Positions 56,080 to 64,000 of a DNA stretch of 64,000 nucleotides are shown here, one piece after another. This stretch comes from Flavobacterium galactosidilyticum (lineage in GTDB: Bacteria; Bacteroidota; Bacteroidia; Flavobacteriales; Flavobacteriaceae), in NCBI RefSeq assembly GCF_020911945.1, contig NZ_CP087135.1, positions 620,001-684,000 of the forward strand. Reading direction: 5' to 3'. The position numbers were made by a program, and so were the translations under genes. A model generated the notes under the pieces. It worked only from the letters and a program-made list of their open reading frames with translations, was not told where the DNA came from and searched no databases. The first letter of the stretch is position 1. Every line of letters starts with the position of its first letter.

Positions 56080-57441
56080 ATGAAAACTGGAATTGATGCT
56101 ATCGCTTTTGATGTTGCTAAAATACATTTACCTATAAATATTTTGGCAAAAGCCAGAAACATTGAACCCGAAAAATTAGAAAAAGGATTAGGACTAATCA
56201 AAATGACTTTTCCAGATGTTCACCAAGACACAGTTGTTTTTGGAGCCAATGCTTTGACCAAATTAATAATAGACAATAACATTAATCTCAATGAAGTTGC
56301 CCGAATATACATAGGTACAGAAAGCGCAATTGATAGCTCTAAACCAATAAGCTCTTTTTTGATTGCGTTGATGGAACAAAAATTTGGAGAAAACACCTTA
56401 GCTGAATGTGATGTAGTTGATTTTACTTTTGCTTGTATTGGCGGAGTTGATGCCCTGCAAAACTGCCTTGATTTTATAAAACTGAATCCAACTAAAAAAG
56501 CAATTGTAGTTACTACTGATTTTGCAAAATACGATTTGAATTCTGGAGGTGAATACACTCAAGGAGCCGGAGCAGTGGCAATGTTAGTTACTATAAATCC
56601 TCGAATAGTAGCTTTTGACAATAATTGGGCTACCAGTACTAAAGGAGTTTTTGATTTTTTCAAACCCTATCGAACAATTTCAAAAGAAACAATCACAAGT
56701 TCTAAAAACAACGATCCATGGTTTGATAATTTGGAAACGGAAATAGAAATTCACAAAGATCAACCCGTTTTTGACGGCCAATATTCCAATCAATGTTATA
56801 TGGACCGAACGAAAGCAGCCTATTTTTCATTCAAAAAACTCAAAGACACTTCGGAGAATATTTACGATTCTTGGAAAAGCATTGTTATGCACTTGCCATA
56901 CGCTTTCCAAGGACGAAGAATGCTCTCTGAAATTTACGCTCTAGACAATTCTATTAAAATTATTTCTGGCGATGAAGATGCTACAACCTATCAAAATAAG
57001 TTGAAAGAAATAAGCAAATCAGATGCTTACAAGGAATTTGTAAGCAAGAAATTGATGCCTGCAGAAATCGCTTCTTCCTTGATTGGAAATCTTTACACAG
57101 GTTCCATTTTCATGGGTTTACTATCAACTTTATCTTATTTTTATAATAATGGAAAAGAAATATGTGATAGTAAATTTGGATTCCTAGCTTACGGAAGCGG
57201 TTCGAAATCAAAAGTTTTCGAAGGAACCATTCAACCCGAATGGAAAAATGCTATTGCAAATGTCTCGCTCTTTGAAACTTTGGAAAATAGCTTCGAAATC
57301 GACTTTGCGACTTACGAAAAACTTCACAAAAAGGAACAAAAACAAAGCGTTACGACTCCAAAAAAGGAATGGATTTTAGACCGAATAGAAAATGAAATTC
57401 CAAATTTAATAGGAGCTCGTTATTACAAATGGATAGATTAG
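56080..57441 (+). CDS. Hydroxymethylglutaryl-CoA synthase
   Basis: 453 residues. The catalytic triad of HMG-CoA synthase is visible: Glu81 in IGTESAID, Cys119 in FTFACIGG, and His near 271 in MHLPYAFQGRR. It condenses acetyl-CoA with acetoacetyl-CoA, the first committed step of the mevalonate route to isoprenoids. Full length and monocistronic, with a terminator downstream. Confidence 0.93.
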   Translation: MKTGIDAIAFDVAKIHLPINILAKARNIEPEKLEKGLGLIKMTFPDVHQDTVVFGANALTKLIIDNNINLNEVARIYIGTESAIDSSKPISSFLIALMEQKFGENTLAECDVVDFTFACIGGVDALQNCLDFIKLNPTKKAIVVTTDFAKYDLNSGGEYTQGAGAVAMLVTINPRIVAFDNNWATSTKGVFDFFKPYRTISKETITSSKNNDPWFDNLETEIEIHKDQPVFDGQYSNQCYMDRTKAAYFSFKKLKDTSENIYDSWKSIVMHLPYAFQGRRMLSEIYALDNSIKIISGDEDATTYQNKLKEISKSDAYKEFVSKKLMPAEIASSLIGNLYTGSIFMGLLSTLSYFYNNGKEICDSKFGFLAYGSGSKSKVFEGTIQPEWKNAIANVSLFETLENSFEIDFATYEKLHKKEQKQSVTTPKKEWILDRIENEIPNLIGARYYKWID

Positions 57442-57455
57442 ATTTAAACGACCTC

Positions 57456-57498
57456 AAAAAAAGCCAAAAGTTATAAACGAAGATCTTTTGGCTTTTTT
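57456..57498. terminator. Bidirectional intrinsic terminator
   Basis: AAAAAAGCCAAAAG and CTTTTGGCTTTTTT form a 14-bp stem with T-runs on both sides, between the convergent HMG-CoA synthase and regulator genes. Confidence 0.88.
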
Positions 57499-57518
57499 AT
57501 TAGAACACAAAAATCAGT

Positions 57519-59000
57519 TTAACTGAATTTCGTCATGTATTGCTGCACAATCATATCCGTATTCTCGTTACGTATTTTCTGTTCTAGTTGAATTGGAGGA
57601 GAAGCTCGTTCTAAACAATTCTTCACTGCACAGGTCTCGCACGTAACTCCAACAATTTGTTTCTTTACGGAATCATTTTCCATAAACTTAAATTTTTTCT
57701 TAACCGCCGGGGTAATTAGTATACCAACAGAAATACTGCGAATACAATCTACTTTAAACGGATCTGGCGTAGCAGATGAAAAGACCAAATATTCATTTTT
57801 ACTATTATCATAACTCGAAATTTGAGCATCAAAAAAATGACTTTTTTTCTGATTTAAAGATTCCTGAATAGTCCGAACAGAAACCCATCTTCGGCAGTAA
57901 TGCTCATTCATTTCATTCGCATGCGGTTCTTGCTGATTCGTGATATGTAATTCCTTTTTTATTTGATAGGTATCCGTCCCCACTCTATGAGACATTCGAA
58001 GGAAAAAGAGGTTTTTTAACTGAAAATCCTTGGGTAAAATATTAGTCAGCCTTTGATAAAATGATTCAGGCGAGACATTAAATCCGCTCATTAAAGCGAT
58101 CATCTCTTGCGGCTTTGGATCAGTTTTCAACAAAAACAGACTTAATTCATCAATAAGTTTCTGCCTCGGTATAAGCAAAGCCCCGGCAAAATAAGATGCA
58201 TAAAAGTTATTTAAAACTTGATCAAAATTGTCAAATTTTATCCAACTGAATGTATATAAACGCTCCGTAATTTCAAGATAATTATACGCTATTTCTTTAG
58301 CTAAAATAAATGCTTTTTGAGGCTCATCAATATCTAAGGAAAGTAAAAGCGTTTTGCTTTTTGGCACAAATATCGATCTCAAATCTCCCAACTGTTCTTG
58401 TTCAGAAAAAACAAGTTCCTTAATCGTATAACCATATTCTTCTGTTAAAATCGCTGCAAGCTCATCGACAGAAATAACAGCATCAATATCGACATAAAAT
58501 GCTTTGGAGAAATCCAAAACCTTCTGCTCTAAATCTTCAAAGTAATTATTATGCGCTTCTTGATAGGAACGCAAAGCCGCCAAAAAGAAACTCTCTCTCG
58601 TTAGATTATAATGTTGCGCAATCTCAATAATTGTGCTTATAAACGCATTCACTTTTGCAGGAGCATTAGCAATAATATCGATAAGATCATTTTCCTGAAT
58701 ACCAAAAATATCCAATGGAATCTCTTTTAATATACCCGATTTAAGGATTTCTCCAATTGGTGCCAGATTATTATCCAATTTTAATGATACCATGTTGTCA
58801 TAAGAAACCTCTAATTTCTCGGCCAAAAGAATAATTTTATCCGTTTTTGGATACTTTTTCCCTTTTTCAATTTCATTCAAATATGATTTTGAAAGTTCAG
58901 TAATTTTAGCCAAGCCAAATAAAGATAGATTCCTATTCGTTCGAGCCTGCTTGAGTTTAAGCCCAAAAATTAATTTGATATAATCCTTTTCTATATTCAT
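57519..59000 (-). CDS. RamB-like XRE-family regulator
   Basis: About 493 residues from MNIEKDYIKLIFG; a longer start at 59117 runs through the promoter and is rejected. N-terminal XRE helix-turn-helix (LFGLAKITELSKSYLNEIEKGKKYP), an IrrE-like middle region (AYNYLEITERLYTF) and a C-terminal cysteine block (CETCAVKNCLERASPP). This architecture is that of RamB/ScfR regulators, which control acetate and short-chain fatty-acid genes in actinobacteria. It is divergent from aceB-aceA. The -7 (59006-59013) would start transcription at or next to the ATG. Confidence 0.88.
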   Translation of the reverse strand: MNIEKDYIKLIFGLKLKQARTNRNLSLFGLAKITELSKSYLNEIEKGKKYPKTDKIILLAEKLEVSYDNMVSLKLDNNLAPIGEILKSGILKEIPLDIFGIQENDLIDIIANAPAKVNAFISTIIEIAQHYNLTRESFFLAALRSYQEAHNNYFEDLEQKVLDFSKAFYVDIDAVISVDELAAILTEEYGYTIKELVFSEQEQLGDLRSIFVPKSKTLLLSLDIDEPQKAFILAKEIAYNYLEITERLYTFSWIKFDNFDQVLNNFYASYFAGALLIPRQKLIDELSLFLLKTDPKPQEMIALMSGFNVSPESFYQRLTNILPKDFQLKNLFFLRMSHRVGTDTYQIKKELHITNQQEPHANEMNEHYCRRWVSVRTIQESLNQKKSHFFDAQISSYDNSKNEYLVFSSATPDPFKVDCIRSISVGILITPAVKKKFKFMENDSVKKQIVGVTCETCAVKNCLERASPPIQLEQKIRNENTDMIVQQYMTKFS

Positions 59001-59005
59001 ATTTT

Positions 59006-59013
59006 CAAAGATA
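59006..59013 (-). promoter_or_regulatory. -7 element of the RamB-like regulator gene
   Basis: TATCTTTG on the minus strand. Its usual start site would fall at about 59000, the first base of the ATG, suggesting a leaderless transcript. No -33 match is found; an inverted-repeat arm occupies that position. Confidence 0.55.
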
Positions 59014-59027
59014 AACAAAAAAAATCT

Positions 59028-59061
59028 TACGCTAAAAAAATTATTTTTAACTTTTAGCGTA
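59028..59061. promoter_or_regulatory. Inverted repeat TACGCTAAAA..TTTTAGCGTA (candidate operator)
   Basis: Perfect 10-bp arms at 59028-59037 and 59052-59061, separated by 14 nt, in the divergent control region. The left arm sits at the -33 position of the regulator promoter. This would suit autoregulation by the RamB-like protein. Confidence 0.55.
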
Positions 59062-59068
59062 CGTTCGC

Positions 59069-59098
59069 TTGTTTTGTAAAAAACTTTTTGTAGTATTG
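59069..59098 (+). promoter_or_regulatory. Promoter of aceBA
   Basis: TTG (59069-59071), 19 nt, TAGTATTG (59091-59098), one mismatch in the -7. The start site would be near 59105, inside the inverted repeat at 59085-59130. Confidence 0.55.
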
Positions 59099-59130
59099 CA
59101 TTGTTAATCAATAACATATTACTACAAAAA
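59085..59130. promoter_or_regulatory. Inverted repeat overlapping the aceB promoter
   Basis: TTTTTGTAGTA (59085-59095) and TACTACAAAAA (59120-59130) are perfect 11-bp arms. Inside lies a smaller TGTTA (59102-59106)/TAACA (59112-59116) pair. It covers the -7 and start site of aceB, a repressor-like position. Confidence 0.6.
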
Positions 59131-59162
59131 CTAAAATATTGTTGAATTAAAAATGATTTAAA

Positions 59163-60764
59163 ATGGATTTTAAAGAAGTATTTTCAGAAAATTTGTTAAT
59201 TTTTTCAAAAGAAACAACCGAGCACTACCCGGAAATCTTAACTGATGAAGCAATGACTTTTTTGTCATTACTTCATGAAAACTTTAACGACAAGAGACTC
59301 GCGCTTTTAGAGCGAAGAGAAAAACAACAATTTTTATTTGACAAAGGAGCTTTACCCTCTTTTCCTGTTGAAACAAAAAGCATCAGAGAAAGTAATTGGG
59401 AAGCAGCCAAAACTCCTGAAGATTTACTTGACAGAAGAGTCGAGATAACAGGGCCTGTCGACAGAAAAATGGTTATCAACGCTTTGAACTCAGGAGCCAA
59501 AACTTTTATGGCCGATTTTGAAGACAGTACTTCTCCCACTTGGAGCAACTTGATGGAAGGACAACAAAATCTAAAAGATGCTGTAAACAAAACAATCACA
59601 CTAGAGGACAAGATTAAAAATAAAAAATACAGCCTTAACGACAAAACAGCTGTTTTGATTGTTAGACCAAGAGGTTTGCATTTATCCGAGAAACATATTT
59701 TAATCAACAAAAAGAAAGCTTCGGCATCATTGATTGATTTTGGATTATATGCTTTTCACAATCATAAAAAACTTGTTGAAAATGACACAGCACCCTATTT
59801 TTATATTCCAAAATTAGAGCATTATCTAGAAGCGCGCTGGTGGAATGAAGTATTTGAATTCACACAAGATTATTTAGGCGTAAAAAACGGAACCTTCAAA
59901 GCAACCGTTTTAATCGAAACGATTACTGCAAGTTTTCAATTAGACGAAATCATTTTTGAACTCAAAGATCACATCGTAGGTCTGAATTGCGGAAGATGGG
60001 ATTATATTTTTTCTTACATCAAAAAATTAAGAACAAATCCAGCTTTTCTTGTTCCTAATAGAGATCAAGTAACCATGACGACTCCGTTCATGAACGCTTA
60101 TTCTCAACTGGTAATTCAAAGATGTCATAAACGCGGTATTCATGCGATAGGCGGAATGGCTGCTCAAATTCCGATTAAGAATAACGAAGAAGCTAACAAA
60201 ATAGCTTTTGATAAAGTGATCGCGGATAAAGAGCGAGAAGTAAAAAATGGACATGACGGAACTTGGGTAGCGCACCCAGATTTAGTTGCGCTTGCTAAGA
60301 CTGTTTTTGATAAATACATGCCAGCTAAAAATCAAATCGACGTAAAACGAGAGGATATTCACGTTACGGAAAGTGACTTGCTAGAAACACCCAAAGGAAC
60401 AATTACCGAGGAAGGAGTTCGAAAAAACATCAGCATATCTGTTTTATACATCGCTTCATGGCTAAACGGTCAAGGTGCTGCAGCACTAAATAATCTAATG
60501 GAAGATGCTGCAACTGCTGAGATTTCGAGATCGCAACTATGGCAGTGGCTACAAAATAAAGTCATTTTAGACAATGAAAAAGTACTGACTGAGAAATATT
60601 ACCATCGATTAGCCATGGAAGAATTTGAAAAAATCAGAGCAGTAGTTGGCGATGAAAATCACGAAAAACAAAAATACCGCCTAGCTGAAGAATTATTAGA
60701 TAAACTAGTTGTAAATGAAAAATTTATCGAATTTCTGACTATTCCAGGCTACAAATACTTATAA
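59163..60764 (+). CDS. aceB: Malate synthase A
   Basis: 533 residues, full length. Glyoxylate/acetyl-CoA-binding and catalytic blocks [26 protein letters not shown] and [13 protein letters not shown] are present. It condenses glyoxylate with acetyl-CoA to malate, the second glyoxylate-shunt step, enabling growth on acetate or fatty acids. It is followed 41 nt later by aceA. Confidence 0.97.
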   Translation: MDFKEVFSENLLIFSKETTEHYPEILTDEAMTFLSLLHENFNDKRLALLERREKQQFLFDKGALPSFPVETKSIRESNWEAAKTPEDLLDRRVEITGPVDRKMVINALNSGAKTFMADFEDSTSPTWSNLMEGQQNLKDAVNKTITLEDKIKNKKYSLNDKTAVLIVRPRGLHLSEKHILINKKKASASLIDFGLYAFHNHKKLVENDTAPYFYIPKLEHYLEARWWNEVFEFTQDYLGVKNGTFKATVLIETITASFQLDEIIFELKDHIVGLNCGRWDYIFSYIKKLRTNPAFLVPNRDQVTMTTPFMNAYSQLVIQRCHKRGIHAIGGMAAQIPIKNNEEANKIAFDKVIADKEREVKNGHDGTWVAHPDLVALAKTVFDKYMPAKNQIDVKREDIHVTESDLLETPKGTITEEGVRKNISISVLYIASWLNGQGAAALNNLMEDAATAEISRSQLWQWLQNKVILDNEKVLTEKYYHRLAMEEFEKIRAVVGDENHEKQKYRLAEELLDKLVVNEKFIEFLTIPGYKYL

Positions 60765-60805
60765 AACCACAACAACTATTAACATACAACCAAAAAATTA
60801 AAAAC

Positions 60806-62086
60806 ATGAAAACTAACGAAACAAGAATACAAGAATTAATTACTGATTGGCTTACAAACCCAAGATGGGACGGAATCGAACGTCCTTACACTGCTGCAGA
60901 AGTTATTAAATTACAAGGTTCGTACGAAATAGAACACAGTGTTGCTAGAATTGGAGCAAACAACTTATGGAACAAACTAAATGCTCAGGAATTTGTAGCG
61001 GGTCTTGGTGCACTTACTGGAAACCAAGCGATTCAAGAGGTTGAAGCGGGGCTAGACGCCATTTATTTAAGCGGTTGGCAAGTTGCCGCTGATGCCAATG
61101 TAGCCGGCGAAATGTACCCAGATCAATCCTTATATCCTGCTAACAGTGTGCCGTTAGTTGTAAAACGAATTAACAATGCGCTATTACGAGCAGATCAAAT
61201 ACAAGTTGTAAATGGAACTACCGATAAAAAACAATATCTAGTTCCTATTATAGCTGATGCTGAAGCTGGTTTTGGTGGAAACCTTAATGCTTTTGAATTA
61301 ATGAAATCGATGATTGAAGCTGGTGCTGCTGGAGTTCACTTTGAAGACCAACTAAGTTCTGCTAAAAAATGTGGACATTTAGGCGGAAAAGTATTGGTTC
61401 CAACTCAAGAAGCTATCAATAAATTGATTGCAGCACGTTTAGCAGCAGATGTAATGGGAACGCCAACATTAATTGTAGCGCGAACAGACGCTGATGCTGC
61501 AAATTTACTAACAAGCGATATTGACCCAAGAGACGCTAAGTTCATCACCGGAGAAAAAACTGGAGAAGGATTCTTCTACGTAAATTGTGGGGTGGAACAA
61601 GGGATTGATCGAGGCTTGAGTTATGCACCGTATGCAGATTTGATTTGGATGGAAACCAGCAATCCAGATCTTGACTATGCTAGAAAATTTGCCGAAGGAA
61701 TTCATGCAAAATTTCCAGGAAAAATGTTAGCGTATAATTGCTCGCCATCGTTCAACTGGGCTGCAAAACTATCAGTGCCTGAAATGGAAACTTTTAGAGA
61801 AGATCTTGCTGCAATGGGATACAAATTCCAGTTCATCACTTTAGCTGGATTCCACGCTTTAAACACAAGCATGTTTGAATTATCAAAAGCGTACAAAGAA
61901 AGAGGAATGGCAGGTTATTCTGAATTACAAGAAAGAGAATTTGCATTGCAACAATACGGTTTCAAGGCTGTAAAACACCAAGGTTTCGTAGGTACATCCT
62001 ATTTTGATGCCGTACAAAACACAGTAACCATTGGGAAATCATCAACAACAGCGATGAAAGACTCTACAGAAGCAGCTCAATTCTAA
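60806..62086 (+). CDS. aceA: Isocitrate lyase
   Basis: 426 residues. The catalytic signature [13 protein letters not shown] contains the active-site cysteine. Metal/substrate residues are in [19 protein letters not shown] and [12 protein letters not shown]. It cleaves isocitrate to glyoxylate and succinate. Succinate feeds SdhCAB, encoded 10 kb away. It shares a transcript with aceB. Confidence 0.97.
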   Translation: MKTNETRIQELITDWLTNPRWDGIERPYTAAEVIKLQGSYEIEHSVARIGANNLWNKLNAQEFVAGLGALTGNQAIQEVEAGLDAIYLSGWQVAADANVAGEMYPDQSLYPANSVPLVVKRINNALLRADQIQVVNGTTDKKQYLVPIIADAEAGFGGNLNAFELMKSMIEAGAAGVHFEDQLSSAKKCGHLGGKVLVPTQEAINKLIAARLAADVMGTPTLIVARTDADAANLLTSDIDPRDAKFITGEKTGEGFFYVNCGVEQGIDRGLSYAPYADLIWMETSNPDLDYARKFAEGIHAKFPGKMLAYNCSPSFNWAAKLSVPEMETFREDLAAMGYKFQFITLAGFHALNTSMFELSKAYKERGMAGYSELQEREFALQQYGFKAVKHQGFVGTSYFDAVQNTVTIGKSSTTAMKDSTEAAQF

Positions 62087-62104
62087 CAAAAGCTTCATCC
62101 ATAA

Positions 62105-62145
62105 AAAAACACGATTCTTGACGGAATCGTGTTTCTTGTTTTTAT
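62105..62145. terminator. Bidirectional intrinsic terminator
   Basis: AAACACGATTC-TTGACG-GAATCGTGTTT, an 11-bp stem with T-runs on both sides, between aceA and the convergent gene. Confidence 0.88.
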
Positions 62146-62159
62146 AAAAAAATGCCTTT

Positions 62160-64000
62160 TTATTTAGATTCTATAATTTCAAGATTGGTAGTAACACTAT
62201 CTTTTCCTTTTTTAATACTAATTTTACTAGTTGAAACCGGAAGGTAGTATTTACCGTTTTTAGATTCTTCTAGCTTTAACTTCTTGTCTCTACTTTTATA
62301 TTTGTTTGCCGTTTCTTTCGATATCGAAAGATCGTAAACCTGTTTATTCAATCCTTTTACCGCTTTCATCTTTTCAGAAAACACAACTTCTTTTAAACTG
62401 TTTTCAACTTGAATTAGAACTTCTGCATCAGAATCTGAATAAAACCAGATCTCAGCTTTTGGCTCTGAAGCGTTAGCCCACGAACTCCAACTATTACCCC
62501 AATCTTTTGATTTTTTGATTTTTGTAATTTCAAAAATATGAAGCTTTTCAGCCAAGACCTTATCATTCAATTGTTGAACCTGCTCTAAATTAACTTTATA
62601 AATAGAACGACCGTGAGTTCCCACCACTAAATCTCTAGCTTTCTTTTGAATCACTAAATCATGAACTGCTACATTAGGAATTTCGCTAGAAAAATCATTC
62701 CAACTTACCCCTTTATCCATCGAAATATAAAGTCCGTTGTCAGTACCTATATATAAAATATTTTCGTTTACATTATCTTCAACAATAACATTTACGGGAC
62801 TTATAGGCAAGTTAGTAGCAATGTTTGTCCATGTTTGTCCACAATCATCAGAGCTGTATACATAGCTTGCAAAATCATCATTTCTATATCCATTTAAAGT
62901 AACGTAGACTCTTTCTTTTTTATGTGCCGAAGCTACTACTCTCGAAACCCATCGGTCTTTTGGCAAAGTACCTGATATTTTACTCCAGCTTACACCTCCA
63001 TCTTTCGATAGATGAACCAAACCATCATCACTTCCTGTATAAAGCAAACCAAATTGCAATGGACTTTCGCTTATAGCCGCAATGGTTCCAAAAGCTACAT
63101 TTCCTTCCTTTCCTCCTTGCGTCAAATCAGGAGAAATGGCAGTCCAAGTTTTTCCTTGATTCATGGAGCGATGAAAGAAATTAGATCCTATATACAAAAT
63201 CTCCTGATTGTGTGAAGACAATAAAATAGGTGTTTGCCAATTGTATCGTAACGGCTTCTCTCCTTTTATAGGCTTTGGCGAAATATAATCGCGTTTGTTC
63301 GTTGCGCGATCAATTCTATAATAGCTACCAAACTGAAATCCTGTAAAAACAATATTTGGATTTCTGTTATCAATTTGAATTTGCATTCCGTCTCCGCCCA
63401 TCAAATTTTCATAGGGATATTTCCCAGTTTGGTACCATTCTGATGAATAGTTGTAATTACTTGGTCCAACCCAAACCCCATTGTCCTGCATTCCACCATA
63501 AATATTATACGGTTCTTGCTCGTCTACATTAACCGCATAAAACTGACTTACGCCATGTGAATTTCCTTTAAACCAATGCGCTCCATCATCGTAAGAAATA
63601 TTCAATCCACCATCATTCCCGTTAATTAAGTGCCCAGATTTATTTGGGTTTACCCAAACGACATGATGATCTGCATGAACATTTTCTTCACTAATTGAAG
63701 TAAAAGTTTTTCCGCCATCATCAGATTTTATGATAGGCACTCCTGATAAATAAATTTTATTTGCATCGTTTGGATCTACGGAAATAACACTAAAATAATA
63801 ACCATACGAATAAAAGAAATCATCGATAAAACCATTATGTGTTTTAGTCCAATTCTTCCCTCCATTAGTTGATTTGTAAACCTCAGCTCCTATAACTTCT
63901 GTTTCAGCCACACTATTTATTGCGTCAAAAACCACTTTTCGAGCTTCATTAGGTTTCAAATAACCGTTTTCAACCCAATGTTTGATATTTTCAGCTCTAA
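62160..64000 (-). CDS. BNR/YVTN-repeat (sortilin-type propeller) protein, partial
   Basis: The frame is open to the right edge, where it continues upstream of the apparent TTG start at 63959 (ENIKHWVENGYLK), so the N-terminus is outside the window. About 600 residues are visible, with repeated BNR/Asp-box propeller blades (STNGGKNWTKTH, SDDGGKTFTSI, NQGKTWTAISPD, KDGGVSWSKI, SDDCGQTWTN, MDKGVSWNDF). A C-terminal beta-rich domain follows. Relatives are large secreted or surface proteins, sometimes annotated as glycosyl hydrolases without proof of activity. Confidence 0.85.
   Translation of the reverse strand, partial: RAENIKHWVENGYLKPNEARKVVFDAINSVAETEVIGAEVYKSTNGGKNWTKTHNGFIDDFFYSYGYYFSVISVDPNDANKIYLSGVPIIKSDDGGKTFTSISEENVHADHHVVWVNPNKSGHLINGNDGGLNISYDDGAHWFKGNSHGVSQFYAVNVDEQEPYNIYGGMQDNGVWVGPSNYNYSSEWYQTGKYPYENLMGGDGMQIQIDNRNPNIVFTGFQFGSYYRIDRATNKRDYISPKPIKGEKPLRYNWQTPILLSSHNQEILYIGSNFFHRSMNQGKTWTAISPDLTQGGKEGNVAFGTIAAISESPLQFGLLYTGSDDGLVHLSKDGGVSWSKISGTLPKDRWVSRVVASAHKKERVYVTLNGYRNDDFASYVYSSDDCGQTWTNIATNLPISPVNVIVEDNVNENILYIGTDNGLYISMDKGVSWNDFSSEIPNVAVHDLVIQKKARDLVVGTHGRSIYKVNLEQVQQLNDKVLAEKLHIFEITKIKKSKDWGNSWSSWANASEPKAEIWFYSDSDAEVLIQVENSLKEVVFSEKMKAVKGLNKQVYDLSISKETANKYKSRDKKLKLEESKNGKYYLPVSTSKISIKKGKDSVTTNLEIIESK

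Noticed and set aside
59001..59117. N-terminal extension of the RamB-like regulator
   Set aside because: It crosses the promoter and inverted repeats, and the helix-turn-helix starts soon after the ATG at 59000.

Overview
The window looks like a chromosomal segment of a flavobacterium (Bacteroidota, Flavobacteriia). The DNA is AT-rich. Many upstream regions carry the Bacteroidota promoter pattern (TTG or TTTG, about 19-20 nt, then TANNTTTG). Typical family features include a DnaE with a fused proofreading exonuclease, a MurF-alanine racemase fusion, a three-gene succinate dehydrogenase, a TonB-dependent receptor and Flavobacterium-type lipoproteins. The genus call rests on recognised protein families and repeats, not on a database search.

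Layout. 1-2500 is the 5' part of an rRNA operon on the minus strand: 16S, tRNA-Ile(GAT) and tRNA-Ala(TGC), with the 23S beyond the left edge, read from three tandem promoters. 2500-4000 holds a hairpin repeat, an ISL3-type transposase remnant and two tandem tRNA-Asp genes. 4040-13900 (minus) carries a DUF58/M1 peptidase pair, thioredoxin, an outer-membrane barrel and dnaE. 14576-19845 (plus) is a leuC-leuD-ABM-cimA/leuA-leuB operon behind a clear promoter. Its acyltransferase looks more like citramalate synthase than isopropylmalate synthase. 20135-26803 has an RRM protein, rpsP-rimM-trmN6, an ECF sigma factor with a membrane partner, a glutaryl-CoA-type dehydrogenase and a DUF3050 protein.

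26876-31364 (minus) contains an Fe-S operon (mrp, nifU, fdx) interrupted by a small two-gene nucleotidyltransferase module whose main gene is dead, followed by trmB, a LysE transporter and an alkyltransferase-like protein. 31616-38290 has two paralogous L,D-transpeptidases flanking an NTF2-like lipoprotein and an AsmA gene split by one in-frame TAG. 38490-45956 has HPF, prolyl oligopeptidase, a TonB receptor behind a His/Cys-rich exported protein, asd and mscL. 46002-49971 has murF-alr and two membrane proteins. 50250-52185 is accessory: a decayed gene and an intact IS3-family element with a CTT target duplication, inserted just past sdhCAB (52233-55708). 56080-64000 has HMG-CoA synthase, a RamB-like regulator divergent from the glyoxylate-shunt genes aceB-aceA, and a truncated BNR-repeat protein.

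I see no prophage, CRISPR array or complete known defence system. The least explained material is (i) a family of four hairpin-centred intergenic repeats, (ii) the two-gene nucleotidyltransferase module inside the Fe-S operon, (iii) inverted repeats in the glyoxylate-shunt control region, and (iv) the His-rich protein/TonB receptor pair.
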